Positions 32,496-42,749 of a stretch of DNA of 64,000 bases are shown here, one piece after another. The DNA lies in NCBI GenBank assembly GCA_026214975.1, contig CM047805.1:65022170-65086169 (forward strand). Direction: 5' to 3'. The translations under genes and the position numbers were made by a program. Origin of the DNA: Gentiana macrophylla (taxonomy: Eukaryota; Streptophyta; Magnoliopsida; Gentianales; Gentianaceae). The notes beneath the pieces are model-generated. The model did no database searches, was not told the origin of the DNA, and saw only the letters and a program-made list of their open reading frames with translations. The stretch's first letter is position 1. Every line of letters starts with the position of its first letter.

Positions 32496-32695
32496 TTCTT
32501 AAGACAGAAGATCGACAAATCAAGTTTTGTTCGTCCTCAAACGAACGTAAATATCAAGAAAGAGTAGAAACAGAGTTATCAGTTTGACCTCAACCAAACT
32601 GAAGCAGGATATAAATAAATTAAACAATCTAGAAGATCTGTAATTTAACACGTAAAAAATATCCTCTAACACACAAATTAAATCAGTCTTAATTT
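32496..32695 (-). other. Copia 2 leader
   Basis: About 200 bp between gag and the 5' LTR, non-coding. The LTR-proximal minus-strand text AAATTAAGACTGA resembles that of copia 1. No tRNA-Met match of the usual kind is seen. Confidence 0.5.
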
Positions 32696-33959
32696 TGTTA
32701 AGTGTCGTGTGTGGAGTGATTTACGGAACAGATCCGTAATTCAAGGATATAATTACGGAAATAAAATGCAGAAAATAACAACTCGAAATAAAATCAAATT
32801 TTATTATTCAGATCTAGCAAATAAAAGCGATTATGGTGCATATCTAATAAATTAACAGAACTATATGATAGATCCAATGAAACACAGCTACTATGATATT
32901 GATCTAATAAAATATGCAATTAACGTACAGATCTGACTTAAACGATTGAGAAAACTAAAATACAATGCATAAATAAAGACAAACCGAGGCGAGTTATGAA
33001 ACTCTTTCCTTAAGACAGATTTCTCCGGTATGGTGCCCACGGTAGTAGCAACTGCCTCCCAAGATACAACGGCTTACGTCTTGCATTGAGAGGCACTCCG
33101 ACTTCTCTTCGACTAAAAAAAAACTAACTATATGCTCGACCCTTTTAGTAGTGGAAGACACAAAGAGAAAACTGAATGCTCTAACCTTCATCATTGGGGT
33201 TCTTTATATAGTGGAGATGAGGAGCCAATGCTTGAATGTGATTGGCCAGAACACATCATCAGACTTTTCCCCTTGGAAAAGAAAATAGGGCCGAAAATTT
33301 AATTAAAAAATTGGCCAATTATTCCCACAATTCGGATTGGTCGGATGACGTGTCTTCTGAATTCTGATTGGTTGGATGATTTAATCGCTCGACTTTTTCC
33401 TCAAAAAAGCAATTTGGCCGAAAATAATCAAATTAAATTAAATTAATTCTGGACGAATTAATTTAATTAATTAATTTTGGACCGACTTATTTTAATCAGA
33501 ATTCATTTCCACATTATTTTGGAACCTACCCGCCTCACGATTAACTAATTAAACAAACTTTTGTCCAAAAAATTAATAGTAACACCCGAGCCCGAGCCCG
33601 ACGGCAGCGCGCACGTGCGTGTGTGGAAATATCTAAAAGTGCCTTTCCCCTTGGGGCACATTTATAAGAGCATACACTAACCCTTATATATGGAGCTCAA
33701 GTCTCCCATATTTCCAATGTGGGATATTGAGTTAAGGTACTCCCTTCAACTCTTATCTCCAACACATTTTCAACCAACTTTAGGCATTAATTTCTCATTC
33801 ACCCGATATCCGAATCGAGTGATTCCAAAGCCACACATTATCTACTCCGTGAGTAGAATATTTAGACGTAATAAGCTCCCGGTGAATCTCACCGGAGAAT
33901 TTCCGAAATTCACGCTAAAGTTGACAATTTTAACCCCATTTAATGGGATATCTCCAACA
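32696..33959 (-). repeat. Copia 2 5' LTR
   Basis: 1264 bp, TGTTAAGTGTCG ... TCTCCAACA, followed directly by the ATTAA target copy. It lacks a block of about 40 bp present in the partner (around 27000). Confidence 0.9.
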
Positions 33960-34595
33960 ATTAACACTTCCCAATTCAAAGAAAAGCATCTGGCTTACCG
34001 ATTCGCCAGCGATGATGATGAGCTTATTGCTGTCAAGAGGAAGTATCGTTGGCGGCATCATGACGATATTGGTAATAAAAAGAAAAAGCATATTTTGACT
34101 TGTTATTCTGATTACGAATCCCTCGCCTATTGGAAAGCATCATATGATCTTGATATGGGTATCCGTTCTTGTTGGATTAGCTTTTCCACGAATGTCATCG
34201 GCGTAGTTTGCGTTACTATTTTAAAAGATTTTAAATTTAATATCATTTTGTTTAATCCTGCCTTGAGAGAATCTAGTAAACTCTCTGAATTCAGTGATCT
34301 TCCTGATTTTATTAATTATTACTCGAGAAGAGCGGTAGGATTTGGATTTGATGATGCTACAAAGGATTATATACTAGTTCAGTATATGATCTATTTTCTA
34401 CGGACCGCAAATGTGTTGTATACAATATTAGGACCGCCTCTTGGACGATGGTTGAGATTCCTGCATTTGTGTCTGCGTTTTGCTTCGAAGATGAGGATAT
34501 CATTCCTTCTTCCTTCTTCTCCCATGGATCCATCCATTGGTGCATTGGGTGGTGGCCTCATTATTGTCTACTTATGTTTACTACTTAATTATTAG
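33960..34595 (+). pseudogene. F-box gene, 3' part with FBA-type region
   Basis: Continues the 26484-26590 frame: INTSQFKEKHLAYRF, then LFNPALRESSKLSEF and RRAVGFGFDDATKDYILVQY, the pattern of F-box-associated (FBA) domains. Near 34405-34435 a one-base shift moves the homology to the next frame (NIRTASWTMVEIPAF ... SHGSIHWCIGWW). The gene is thus inactivated by start loss, insertion and frameshift, and ends early compared with the usual 350-400 residues. Confidence 0.75.
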
Positions 34596-34978
34596 CTAAC
34601 AACTTGCTTTAGTTTAATCAGATCCGGTTCATTTTTTTTTATTTTTAAATTTGATTTACCGGTATTATTATATCTGCTTTTGAATGTTTTGAATGGTTAA
34701 AACTTAAAAGCTTAGAGATTAAGTTATTTGTGCTTGTTGTTAATTTAAAAACATTATTAGATAATAACAGGGATTTGAAGATGACTGTGTGTAGGTGAAA
34801 CAGTTGTTTATTATAGCTTTGTGTATTTAGTCATAAAACAGGAAAAAACCTTCAGAGATGAGAGCTAGGGAGCACCTTAGGTTTGTTTATTCCTATTGTT
34901 CACATGAAAGATTCATCTGCAAAGAAAAAAGCCTTTTTTCTTAGTAACCAAAATCCATGTTTTGTCAGGAGTTAGTCC
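34596..34978. other. Gap with no recognised gene
   Basis: AT-rich sequence between the F-box relic and the SR fragment. A TTTTGTCAG at 34962-34970 could be a 3' splice site for the SR fragment. Otherwise nothing recognised. Confidence 0.4.
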
Positions 34979-35163
34979 CATGATTGGAGGCGGTCACCAG
35001 GTCGCTATTCTAGATCTCGAAGCTATTCACTATCACGATCTCGATCTCCCCTCCGCTCTACAAAAGGGGCAGCTACCACCCTAGGTCCCCTGATTATTAC
35101 TATGCACCATCACCTTCCAGAAGGTATTATTATCATCATTCTTGCAACAAGAGGTGTTTGGTT
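34979..35163 (+). pseudogene. SR splicing-factor fragment (RS domain)
   Basis: One frame reads SHDWRRSPGRYSRSRSYSLS then RSRSP; after a one-base shift near 35055 the next frame reads LYKRGSYHPRSPDYYYAPSP then SRRYYYHH. Together these look like the RS-rich tail of a plant SR or SR45a-like protein, which acts in pre-mRNA splicing. An in-frame stop and the frameshift make it a relic; no RNA-recognition motif is present nearby. Confidence 0.6.
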
Positions 35164-35422
35164 TATAAGAATTCATTTCTTCACGATTCTGTTGCTCCAC
35201 TCAAATATACTATCCGTCAAGAACTTTATGAGATAATTGGAAAAGTCCCTTTTGCGTTCTTGTTTGCTCTCAAGTATTATCAAATACGTATAAGACAAGA
35301 AGTTGATTTTCTGAAAACCTCTACATATGATGGGGGGTTATTTTCTCCAAAAATTACTCTCATCCTTAATTTCGTTTATTTCCCTTAATTATCTCTTAAG
35401 TCCAAACTAGTCCCCATTAAAA

Positions 35423-35426
<4 letters not shown>
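35164..35426. other. Unassigned sequence before the Tekay-like LTR end
   Basis: A short open frame (TIRQELYEIIGKVPFAFLFA) is unrecognised. Text such as TTTCCCTTAATTATC resembles the pre-microsatellite part of the solo LTR at 25500, so part of this may be diverged LTR. Confidence 0.35.

Positions 35427-35491
<65 letters not shown>
35427..35491. repeat. (TA)n microsatellite
   Basis: About 32 TA units. It lies at the same relative place as the AC/AT tract in the solo LTR 23356-25783. Confidence 0.95.
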
Positions 35492-35494
<3 letters not shown>

Positions 35495-35603
35495 AATTAT
35501 ATATATACATAATTATATTTCTTTAATCTATAATTAAAATGAACTTAATATTTCGTTTTTGCAAAATGATACGTCTCGCCTCTTCCGAACATCGAATATT
35601 ACA
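35492..35603 (-). repeat. Tekay-like 3' LTR, truncated
   Basis: Only the U3 end is clear (GATACGTCTCGCCTCTTCCG ... GAATATTACA). The start TGTAACGCC is not found to the left, where the SR fragment lies, so the LTR has lost most of its length. Confidence 0.65.
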
Positions 35604-37210
35604 TTCCCCCTTCTCCCTTAAGAGGAGTTTCATCTTGGAAATCGAAACGACGTGGTAAATCCACAAAGTCTAGGAATTCACTGATCATATCATCTTCCAC
35701 TTCCCAAGTTGCTTCATTTGGTGAGTGATTGCTCCATTGTACTAACACCAAAGGAATCAACCTTCTCTTGATCATCTTTTCCTTTCTATCCAAAATCTTA
35801 ACCGGTTTCTCGTCGTAGGCAAGATTGTCTTGAAGCATTTCTTGATCAACTGTGGCTTCAACATCCGTTTTCATCAAACGTTTCTTCGACATCGGAACAT
35901 GAAACACGTAGTGGACTCGTGACATTGATTCCGGTAACTTAAGCTTATATGCCAACGGTCCAACTCTCTCGAGGATCTCAAATGGTCCAACATATCTTGG
36001 ATTCAACTTTCTTTTTTGTCCAAATTAAATCTTTTTACTCCTTTCATAGGTGAAGCCCGGAGATAAACTCTGTCACCAACATCGAACTCCAAAGGTCTTC
36101 TACGAACATCGGCCCAACTTTTTTTGAAGGTCTTGAGCTGCCTTCAAGTTCTTCTTTACCAACGAAACCCTCTATTTAGCTTGTTAAACCATTTCTGGCC
36201 CAGTGATTTGCTTTTCCCTAACTTCATCCCGAAACAGCGGCGTTCGACATCTTCTACCATACAAAGCTTCAAACGGCGGCATACCCAAACTGGCGTGATA
36301 ACTATTATTGTAGGCAAACTCAGCTACGGGTAGGTAATCATTCCATGATCCGCCTACTTCCAAAACAAAAGCTCTCAACATATTCTCTAGTGTTTGGATT
36401 GTTCTCTCCGACTATCCGTCTGTTTAAGGATGAAAAGCCATACTCAAATCCAACGTTGTACCCAAGGCCTTTTGCATCTCTTAAAAACGACCGATAAACC
36501 AACTATCATGATCGGAAACTATCGATATAGGTACTCCATGCAACTTCACTATATTATCCAAATAAAGTGTAGTTATCTTCTTCAATGACATATCAACTTT
36601 TGTAGGTATGAAATGAGCCGACTTGGTTAACCTATCCACAATGACCCAAATCATATCATGTCCACTATTTGTCTTTGGCAAACCGGTGATAAAATCCATT
36701 GTGATCTTATCCCAATATCCAATGGCTTGAGCATTTTTGTGCTTGGCTTTTACTTTCTGACACGTATCACACTCAGCCACAAACTTAGCTATTTCAAACT
36801 TCTTTGAAGGCCACCAACAACGTTCCTTCAAATCTCCTGGATGCACAGCAACGGCGATTCTATGTGCTTCATCCATAATTCTCTGTCTTAGGTCACCTAC
36901 ATTAGGCACACATAACCGATCATGGTACCAAAGATTTCCGCTCTTGTCTAGTACATAACCCACTGTAGGCTTTTCTCTTGCAACTCTCTTTAGATCTACC
37001 AAAGTTGGGTCTTCATCTTTTTTACCCTAGATATCACCCATCAACTTTGACATAGCCAACAATGGTGCCGAAAACTGTCAATCCCCAAACTGATCCAAAC
37101 CCCGTATTTTCAGCCCATCTAACTATTCTGCCACATCTTGAACCCCTGAAACCGCATACACTGGCTTTCTACTCAACGCATCTGCTACCACATTCGCTTT
37201 ACCGGAATGG
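35599..37210 (-). pseudogene. Tekay-like integrase with chromodomain-like end
   Basis: From right: KYHSGKANVVADALSRK (near 37180-37214), zinc region CDTCQKVKAKH, core DKITMDFITGLPKTNSGHDM with the first Asp and ISIVSDHDSWF with the second (36481-37002), LRAFVLEVGGSWNDYLPVAE and EALYGRRCRTPL (36184-36381), then FEILERVGPLAYKLKLP and the chromodomain-like PVKILDRKEKMIKRRLIPLV ... EATWEVEDDM (35599-36006). Several stops and shifts interrupt it. Chromodomains direct such elements to heterochromatin. Confidence 0.85.
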
Positions 37211-37214
37211 TACT

Positions 37215-37594
37215 TGAAGAGAGTTTGAGAATGTGATAAACACAAGAGTAAACTTCAACTTAGTTTATTCATTGAGTAAAAAGATGTATAAATAGATACA
37301 ATTGAGATAGAGAGACTAGCTAGCTAGCTTGGGCGGCCACTTGAGTATGTAGATGTGGGCGGCAAGCATGCAAAAGTAAAAAGTAAAAGTTATGTCTATG
37401 ACATAAAGTAAACTAGAGTTTGACATATTAATTGTTTATATGACTCACAATTAATATGTCTTTTACAATTAATTTTACAATTAAATAAGATGTACAAAAT
37501 ATATATGCACGAAATCACGAGGCTCGGCAATCTGTGAGCACCTGTTGAAGCCTCAGCAGATCGAGTCTATTTGAGTAATATTTCCATATTTCCA
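37215..37594 (-). repeat. Copia 3 3' LTR
   Basis: 380 bp, TGAAGAGAGTTTGAG ... ATTTCCA. A TATA box (CTATTTATACATC, minus) is near 37285-37297. It includes GACTAGCTAGCTAGC, a short CTAG repeat. Confidence 0.9.
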
Positions 37595-37673
37595 CCCCTC
37601 AAATCTGGGTTGTATATGTTGATGCAAACCAAGTTTGCTACTTAGTCTCACGAACATAAGAGGTGGAATAGCC

Positions 37674-39263
37674 TTAGTAAGAATATCGGCATTCGATCTG
37701 CATTGAGGGAACATCTTTGGAGTTGAATAATCTTGGCATCAATCTTCTCCTTCGAAAGTGTCTGTCAATGTCCACATGCTTGGTTTTATCATGATGGGTG
37801 GATCTTCTCGCCATGCATAAGGTTGAATTATTATCACAACAGAGTGTGATAGGGTGATAATCTGATTCTTTGAAGTTCGACCAGCACCCTTTTAGCCATA
37901 GAGCTTCACAAATGCCAAGTACAAGTGCCCTTAGTTCACTTTCAAGATCGCTTGCTTCTTGACAGTGAGGGTTGTTTCTTGCTCCTCCAAGTAACCAGGT
38001 TCCCCATATATATGAGCAATAGCACTGTGGTAGACCTCCTCTGTCAATGTGACATCCGCCCAATCGGCATCAGTGTAGACCTTGATTGATCTATCGAGTA
38101 GACTTGGTGAAGTGCAGGCCTTGGCCAGAGTGGATTTTAAATACCTCAGTATCCTATTCACTTTGCATCCCAATGTTGCTCAAGTGAGGGCAATGCATGA
38201 ATTGATTGACAGGACCCATATGCAATATCGGGTCTTGTGTGAGAAAGGTATATGAGTTTGCCTACAAGCCTTTGATATTGTTCTTTCCTCGACAAACAAT
38301 GTCACCATGCAAGAGGGTATGGACCTGGGGTCACTGAGATACAACGAGTTTGCATCCCAAAGATGCCGTTTCCTTCAAGAGGTCCAGGACATACTTCCTT
38401 TGGGAGACTGAAATGCCATTGGTGGTTCTAGCTACTTCCATACCAAGAAAGTACTTGAGGTAGCCCAGATCTTTAACTTGGAACACCTTTGCCAGTAGAG
38501 TCTTTAAGTTATGGATCTCGGTAGAGTCATCTCCGAAGAAGGATGATATCATCCACATATACAATTAGAATGGACCTCCTGCGGTTGGTTGTCTTGACAA
38601 ACATGGTGTGATCGAGTTGCATTGATGATATCCAGCAGCTTTAACCACAGTAGTGAGTTTTCCAAACCATGCCCTTGGTGATTGCTTGAGGCCATATAGA
38701 GATTTCCTCGGTTTGCACACTTGCCTTGAGTATGAGGATTGATAAAACCAGGAAGTGGTCATATAAACCTCCTCGGTGAGGTCCCCATTTAGAAAGGCAT
38801 TTTGATGTCCAATTGGTGAAGAGGCCAGTCAAGTTGGACAAAGCTAGGGAAATCGAGACTGGACGGTGTTGAGCTTTGCTCTTCGGTGCAAAAGTTTCCT
38901 TATAGTCAATGCCATAAGTTTGAGTGAATCCCCTTGCTACCAATCTGGCTTTATACTTGTCAATTTTACCATCAGCATTGTATTTGATAGTGAATAACCA
39001 TCTGCAGCTAACTGTTTTCTTGCCTTTGGGAAGAGTTGTGAGGTCCCAAGTATGATTATCCAAGAGAGCAGTCATCTCTGTTTTAACAGCAGCCTTCCAC
39101 TTATCATTTTGAAGGGCCTCCTGAATATTTCTAGGGATAGAGTGAGAGTCCAGATCTCGTGTAAACATGGCAAAGACAGAGACAAGCGATCATAAGATAA
39201 ATAAGTATGAATAGAATGATCGGTGCATGATCTTTTCCTTTCCTTAGAGCAATAGTCTGTCAT
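37674..39263 (-). pseudogene. Copia 3 RT and RNase H, broken
   Basis: RT: KWKAAVKTEMTALLDNHTWD ... IDKYKARLVARGFTQTYGID (38641-39168), PRKSLYGLKQSPRAWFGKL (38565-38762) and a degenerate palm in which YVDD reads MYMWMISSFFGDDS. RNase H: KVYTDADWAD (37931-38173), SDLESELRALVLGICEALWL and LCCDNNSTLCMARRST ... TKHVDIDRHF (37674-38063). Loss of YVDD and several shifts rule out activity. Confidence 0.85.
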
Positions 39264-39475
39264 CTACTTGATGAAGGCCGAGAGTCGATGGTGGGGTCCA
39301 GCAGACTGCAGTTGATAGAGTTCTTTGAGGTTCAGTTCGGCCAGGCTCGGGTCGCGAGACTCTGGGTCGACAGATCGCGAGGGTCGATAATGTGAGTATC
39401 CGCAGGATGCTGAAGATTATGAGTCTGCTTTGAGGGTTAATGGTTTCTTGAGGAACGGACTTAGTTCAATCTCAA

Positions 39476-40795
39476 TCAGTTTCCATCGATGGATCGGCTC
39501 ATGAGGGTTTGTTTGTAATATGGAGTCCTTTCAAAGAATTTCACATCCATAGAATTGTAAAATTTCTTTTGAGAGGAGAGTAACACTTGTAACCTTTCTG
39601 TCTGTGCATATCCAAGGAAAATGCACTTATGAGCTTTAGGATCAAGTTTATGTGTGTTGAGCATGGATATAAACAAACACAGTACAACCAAAGATCTTTG
39701 GAGGCAATTGGGTAATAAGATGAGAGCGAGAGTGTGTGGTGTCACAGGTTTGGAGAGGAGTTTTGAAACCTAATACTCACTGGGAAGTCTGTTGATTAAA
39801 TATGTAGCAGTCAATATAGCTTCACCCCACATGTATTTAGGAACATGTGTAGTGAACATGATTGATCTCGGCCATTTCAGCCAGATGTCCTGTTCTTTCT
39901 TTCAACAACCCCATTCTCGCTGAGGTGTTTCCACACAACTCACTGATATGAACAATTCCTCTGTTTGTCAAGAATATTAATGAGGTTAGACTCATAGTAT
40001 TCGAGCATTATCAGGTCTTTAAGATCTTGATCTTAGTATCAAATTAGGTGGAGACCATGTGATAAAATTCTTGGAAGATAGGTCCAACTTGATTTGTCTT
40101 TCATTAAGAAACAAACCAAGTGTTTACGGTATGATCATCAATGAAGGTTACAAACCACCTTTTCTGTTATACTTTTCACTCTTGAGGGTCCCCATACATC
40201 ACCGTGAATTAGGGTGAAAGGGAAGAGGGCAAGTGAGGTAACTTAGCATATCTGATTTGGTGAGTTTAGCAAATTGACAAATATCACATTGAAGATCATT
40301 AAGATTACATCCTTTAAACAATTCAGGATTAAAGACTTTAAATAACCAAAACTTGGATGTCCTAGTCTATAATGCCATAACATGATATTGTCTAGGTTTT
40401 GAGTGCAAGTCTTTGAGGCGGATTCGTCTTCGATCTTACATCTTCTCGCAGGTTGATCACAAACGATCCCTGAGCAGGTTTAGCTTGCCCAATCACTTCA
40501 CGAGAAGAAAGATCTGGAATGTACACGCGATTCTTATTAAAAACAACGGTCCAATTCGAGATCTTTAGTGAGTTTCTTGACGAGATATAAGGTTACTGAT
40601 CTAACTTTGGAACAAGCAGGACGTGAGTAGATATATCGATTAGTAAGTTTAACCTTCCCAACACCTTTTGCATAAGAAAGCAGAACCATCAATAGTCTTA
40701 ATTACAGTGAATTTGGTTGCATGGCATATATTGGGTAATAAGGTTTTATTACAGTCATATGGGAAGAAGCCCGAGAATCAACAATCCAAGTCTCA
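39476..40795 (-). pseudogene. Copia 3 integrase and protease, remnant
   Basis: Recognisable bits are LDPKAHKCIFLGYAQTERLQ (end of integrase, 39476-39745), the core text around 39900-40250 out of frame, and TWIVDSRASSHMT near 40760-40795, where the expected D-T-G protease triad reads D-S-R. No frame longer than about 90 codons survives. Confidence 0.7.
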
Positions 40796-40798
40796 TTA

Positions 40799-41800
40799 CT
40801 AAGCGGTGAGTAAAATATATACTGTTTTAGCATGAGTGGCCATTTCGAGAGGGGAGCTACCTTCACGATCTTTGAGCAATAAAGGCTCTAAAGGCGCAAA
40901 GCGAGCATTTAGCTTATCTGTCATTTTCCTCTTCACCGATAAGTTTGCCTTGACTTTCCTGGTTGGTTTTGAGGTTTTAGAGGGGTAGGTTTGCCATGTA
41001 GCTTCCAACAATTGTCCTTGGTGTGATTTGTGCGTTTGCGGTGATCACGTAAGCAGCTTTCGGCTTTCTCGGTGAGGCTTCTGTAAGTCTCATTAACCTT
41101 CAATGAGGCAAAGTACCTTGATAGGGTTGTCGGCAGGGGTTCCAGAAGACATCACTTTCCTCCTCGCTTTCCTCATGTTTGACCTCGGCAAACATGGATT
41201 TGAGATTTGGAAGAGGTTTAGTAGCAAGAATTCTACCTCGACATCATCAAGAGTAGGATTCGATCCGAGAAGGAATTTGAATACTCTTTTTTCGATAATG
41301 TCTTTAAAGAGTGCAGCATCTTTAACATCATTCCAGGGTGAGTTTCCAACATATCTAGGTGTTGCCATGCCTTAGATAGTTGATTAAAGTATTGAGTTCT
41401 GAGACATATCCCCCTTGTCGCAATTTTGAATCTGAGCTTGAGTTCATAGACTTGAGATGTATTGTCCTTTTTGAGTAAAGGTCTCGGCATTGTCCTGATT
41501 TCCTTAGCAAATGTCATACATCATGAAGTTCTCATCGATCTCTTTTGTCATAGACCTCGTGAGGATGGTCATGACTTGGTTATTTTTCTCGTGTCCCATG
41601 CTTCAAACTTGGGGTCGGTTCCCGAGAGCGGAGTTTGGAACAGACGGATATCCCATCTTGCCCTGGCCGGAGATATACATTTTCATAGACCTTGACCATA
41701 GCAAGTAGTTGTTACCATCAAGTTTATGATTTGTAAAGAAGAGTGTTCGATTATCCCGATCACGAGGAGGCGGTGTGAGTTCAAGAAGATGAAACTTCGG
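40799..41800 (-). pseudogene. Copia 3 Gag, broken
   Basis: NNYLLWSRSMKMYISGQGKM (near 41640-41700) is the start of a UBN2-type Gag, followed by frame-shifted pieces (KLRFKIATRG, SNPTLDDVEVEFLLL) and a zinc-knuckle-like HTKDNCWKLHGKP near 40985-41025. Stops occur throughout. Confidence 0.7.
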
Positions 41801-41874
41801 ATAATATTGACATTTTCCTGAAAAAGAACTGAGTTTTGCAGCGGATTTTAGAACTCAGTAAGTCTCTGATACCA

Positions 41875-42254
41875 TGAAGAGAGTTTGAGAATGTGATAAA
41901 CACAAGAGTAAACTTCAACTTAGTTTATTCATTGAGTAAAAGATGTATAAATAGATACAATTGAGATAGAGAGACTAGCTAGCTAGCTTGGGCGGCCACT
42001 TGAGTATGTAGATGTGGGCGGCAAGCATGCAAAAGTAAAAAGTAAAAGTTATGTCTATGACATAAAGTAAACTAGAGTTTGACATATTAATTGTTTATAT
42101 GACTCACAATTAATATGTCTTTTACAATTAATTTTACAATTAAATAAGATGTACAAAATATTATGCACGAAATCCACGAGGCTCAAAGAATCTGCTGAGC
42201 ACTGTGAAGCCTCAAGCAGATCGAAGTCACTTGAGTAATATTTCCATATTTCCA
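41875..42254 (-). repeat. Copia 3 5' LTR
   Basis: 380 bp, near-identical to 37215-37594 with small indels towards its right end. Confidence 0.9.
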
Positions 42255-42415
42255 CAAAGATCTTGAATGTCCAAGTCGTAGTCTTTCACAAACTCTAACC
42301 ATCTCCTCTGTCTCATGTTCAGATTCTCTTGAGTAAAGAAGTACTTTAAACTCTTATGGTCCGTAAAGATTCTAGCCTTCACTCCATACAGATAGTACCT
42401 CCAAGTCTTTATGTT
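42255..42415 (-). pseudogene. Tekay-like RNase H end
   Basis: The minus strand reads WRYYLYGVKARIFTDHKSLK then YFFTQENLNMRQRRWLEFVK and DYDLDIQD, the conserved end of gypsy RNase H. It continues across copia 3 into KYHSGKANVV at 37214. Confidence 0.85.
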
Positions 42416-42744
42416 TATGCATATAAAAAATGGCTTTTAGTTATTATATATTTGTTCGTTTAACGAACCAATTATGATATTTTATATATAATAACGTCTC
42501 TAATGTCAATTTGTGAAAGAGAAATCATAATGGTGATTATGGTAGATGAGATCTAGACTCACTTTAAAAGGTTTGATACTTATATGTCTCTAGTCGTATG
42601 TAATATTAAATAGGACATTAATAGTATGGTTAGACAAGCACATATTGAATGTCTTCTATCTTAGGAAGATGATATTGCTTGGAATATCACGGTGGTTTTA
42701 CTGGAAGTGATGCGGTCTGAACGGAGAAGATAACTTATGATGTG
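42416..42744. other. Unassigned host sequence left of the non-autonomous element
   Basis: AT-rich, no gene. It includes a nested inverted repeat (42440-42495) with an inner GTTCGTTTAACGAAC. The last bases (GATGTGGCTAT) continue at 49189 (ACGGTGGCCGTG) once the insertion is removed. Confidence 0.4.
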
Positions 42745-42749
42745 GCTAT

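Larger units (their letters stand above)
26591..33959 (-). mobile_element. Ty1/copia element 2, full-length, inside an F-box gene
   Basis: LTRs at 26591-27956 and 32696-33959, target duplication ATTAA on both sides (26586-26590, 33960-33964), a polypurine tract next to the 3' LTR (GTGGGGGAT on the minus strand), then RNase H, RT, integrase, protease and gag in minus-strand order. The proteins are close to those of copia element 1. All frames are broken by stops and indels and one carries a perfect palindrome, so it is an old, inactive insertion. Confidence 0.92.
37215..42254 (-). mobile_element. Ty1/copia element 3, degenerate, two LTRs
   Basis: LTRs of 380 bp at 37215-37594 and 41875-42254 differ slightly. 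The minus-strand primer-binding site TGGTATCAGAG (41864-41874) abuts the 5' LTR, matching initiator tRNA-Met. A purine tract (TTTGAGGGG on the minus strand, 37595-37605) abuts the 3' LTR. It lies within the Tekay-like gypsy between its RNase H and integrase. The flanks GTACT and CAAAG do not match. Coding sequence is heavily broken. Confidence 0.88.
35492..42415 (-). mobile_element. Tekay-like gypsy chromovirus, partial, split by copia 3
   Basis: Minus-strand order from the right: RNase H end (42255-42415), then after the nested copia the RNase H/integrase linker, integrase, chromodomain-like tail, polypurine tract (35604-35622) and LTR end (to 35603). RT, protease and gag are absent. The LTR end GAATATTACA matches the solo LTR at 25783. 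Confidence 0.8.

Noticed and set aside
33690..33959. Upstream extension of the F-box frame
   Set aside because: This part is the end of the copia 2 LTR; the F-box text starts only after the ATTAA copy at 33960.
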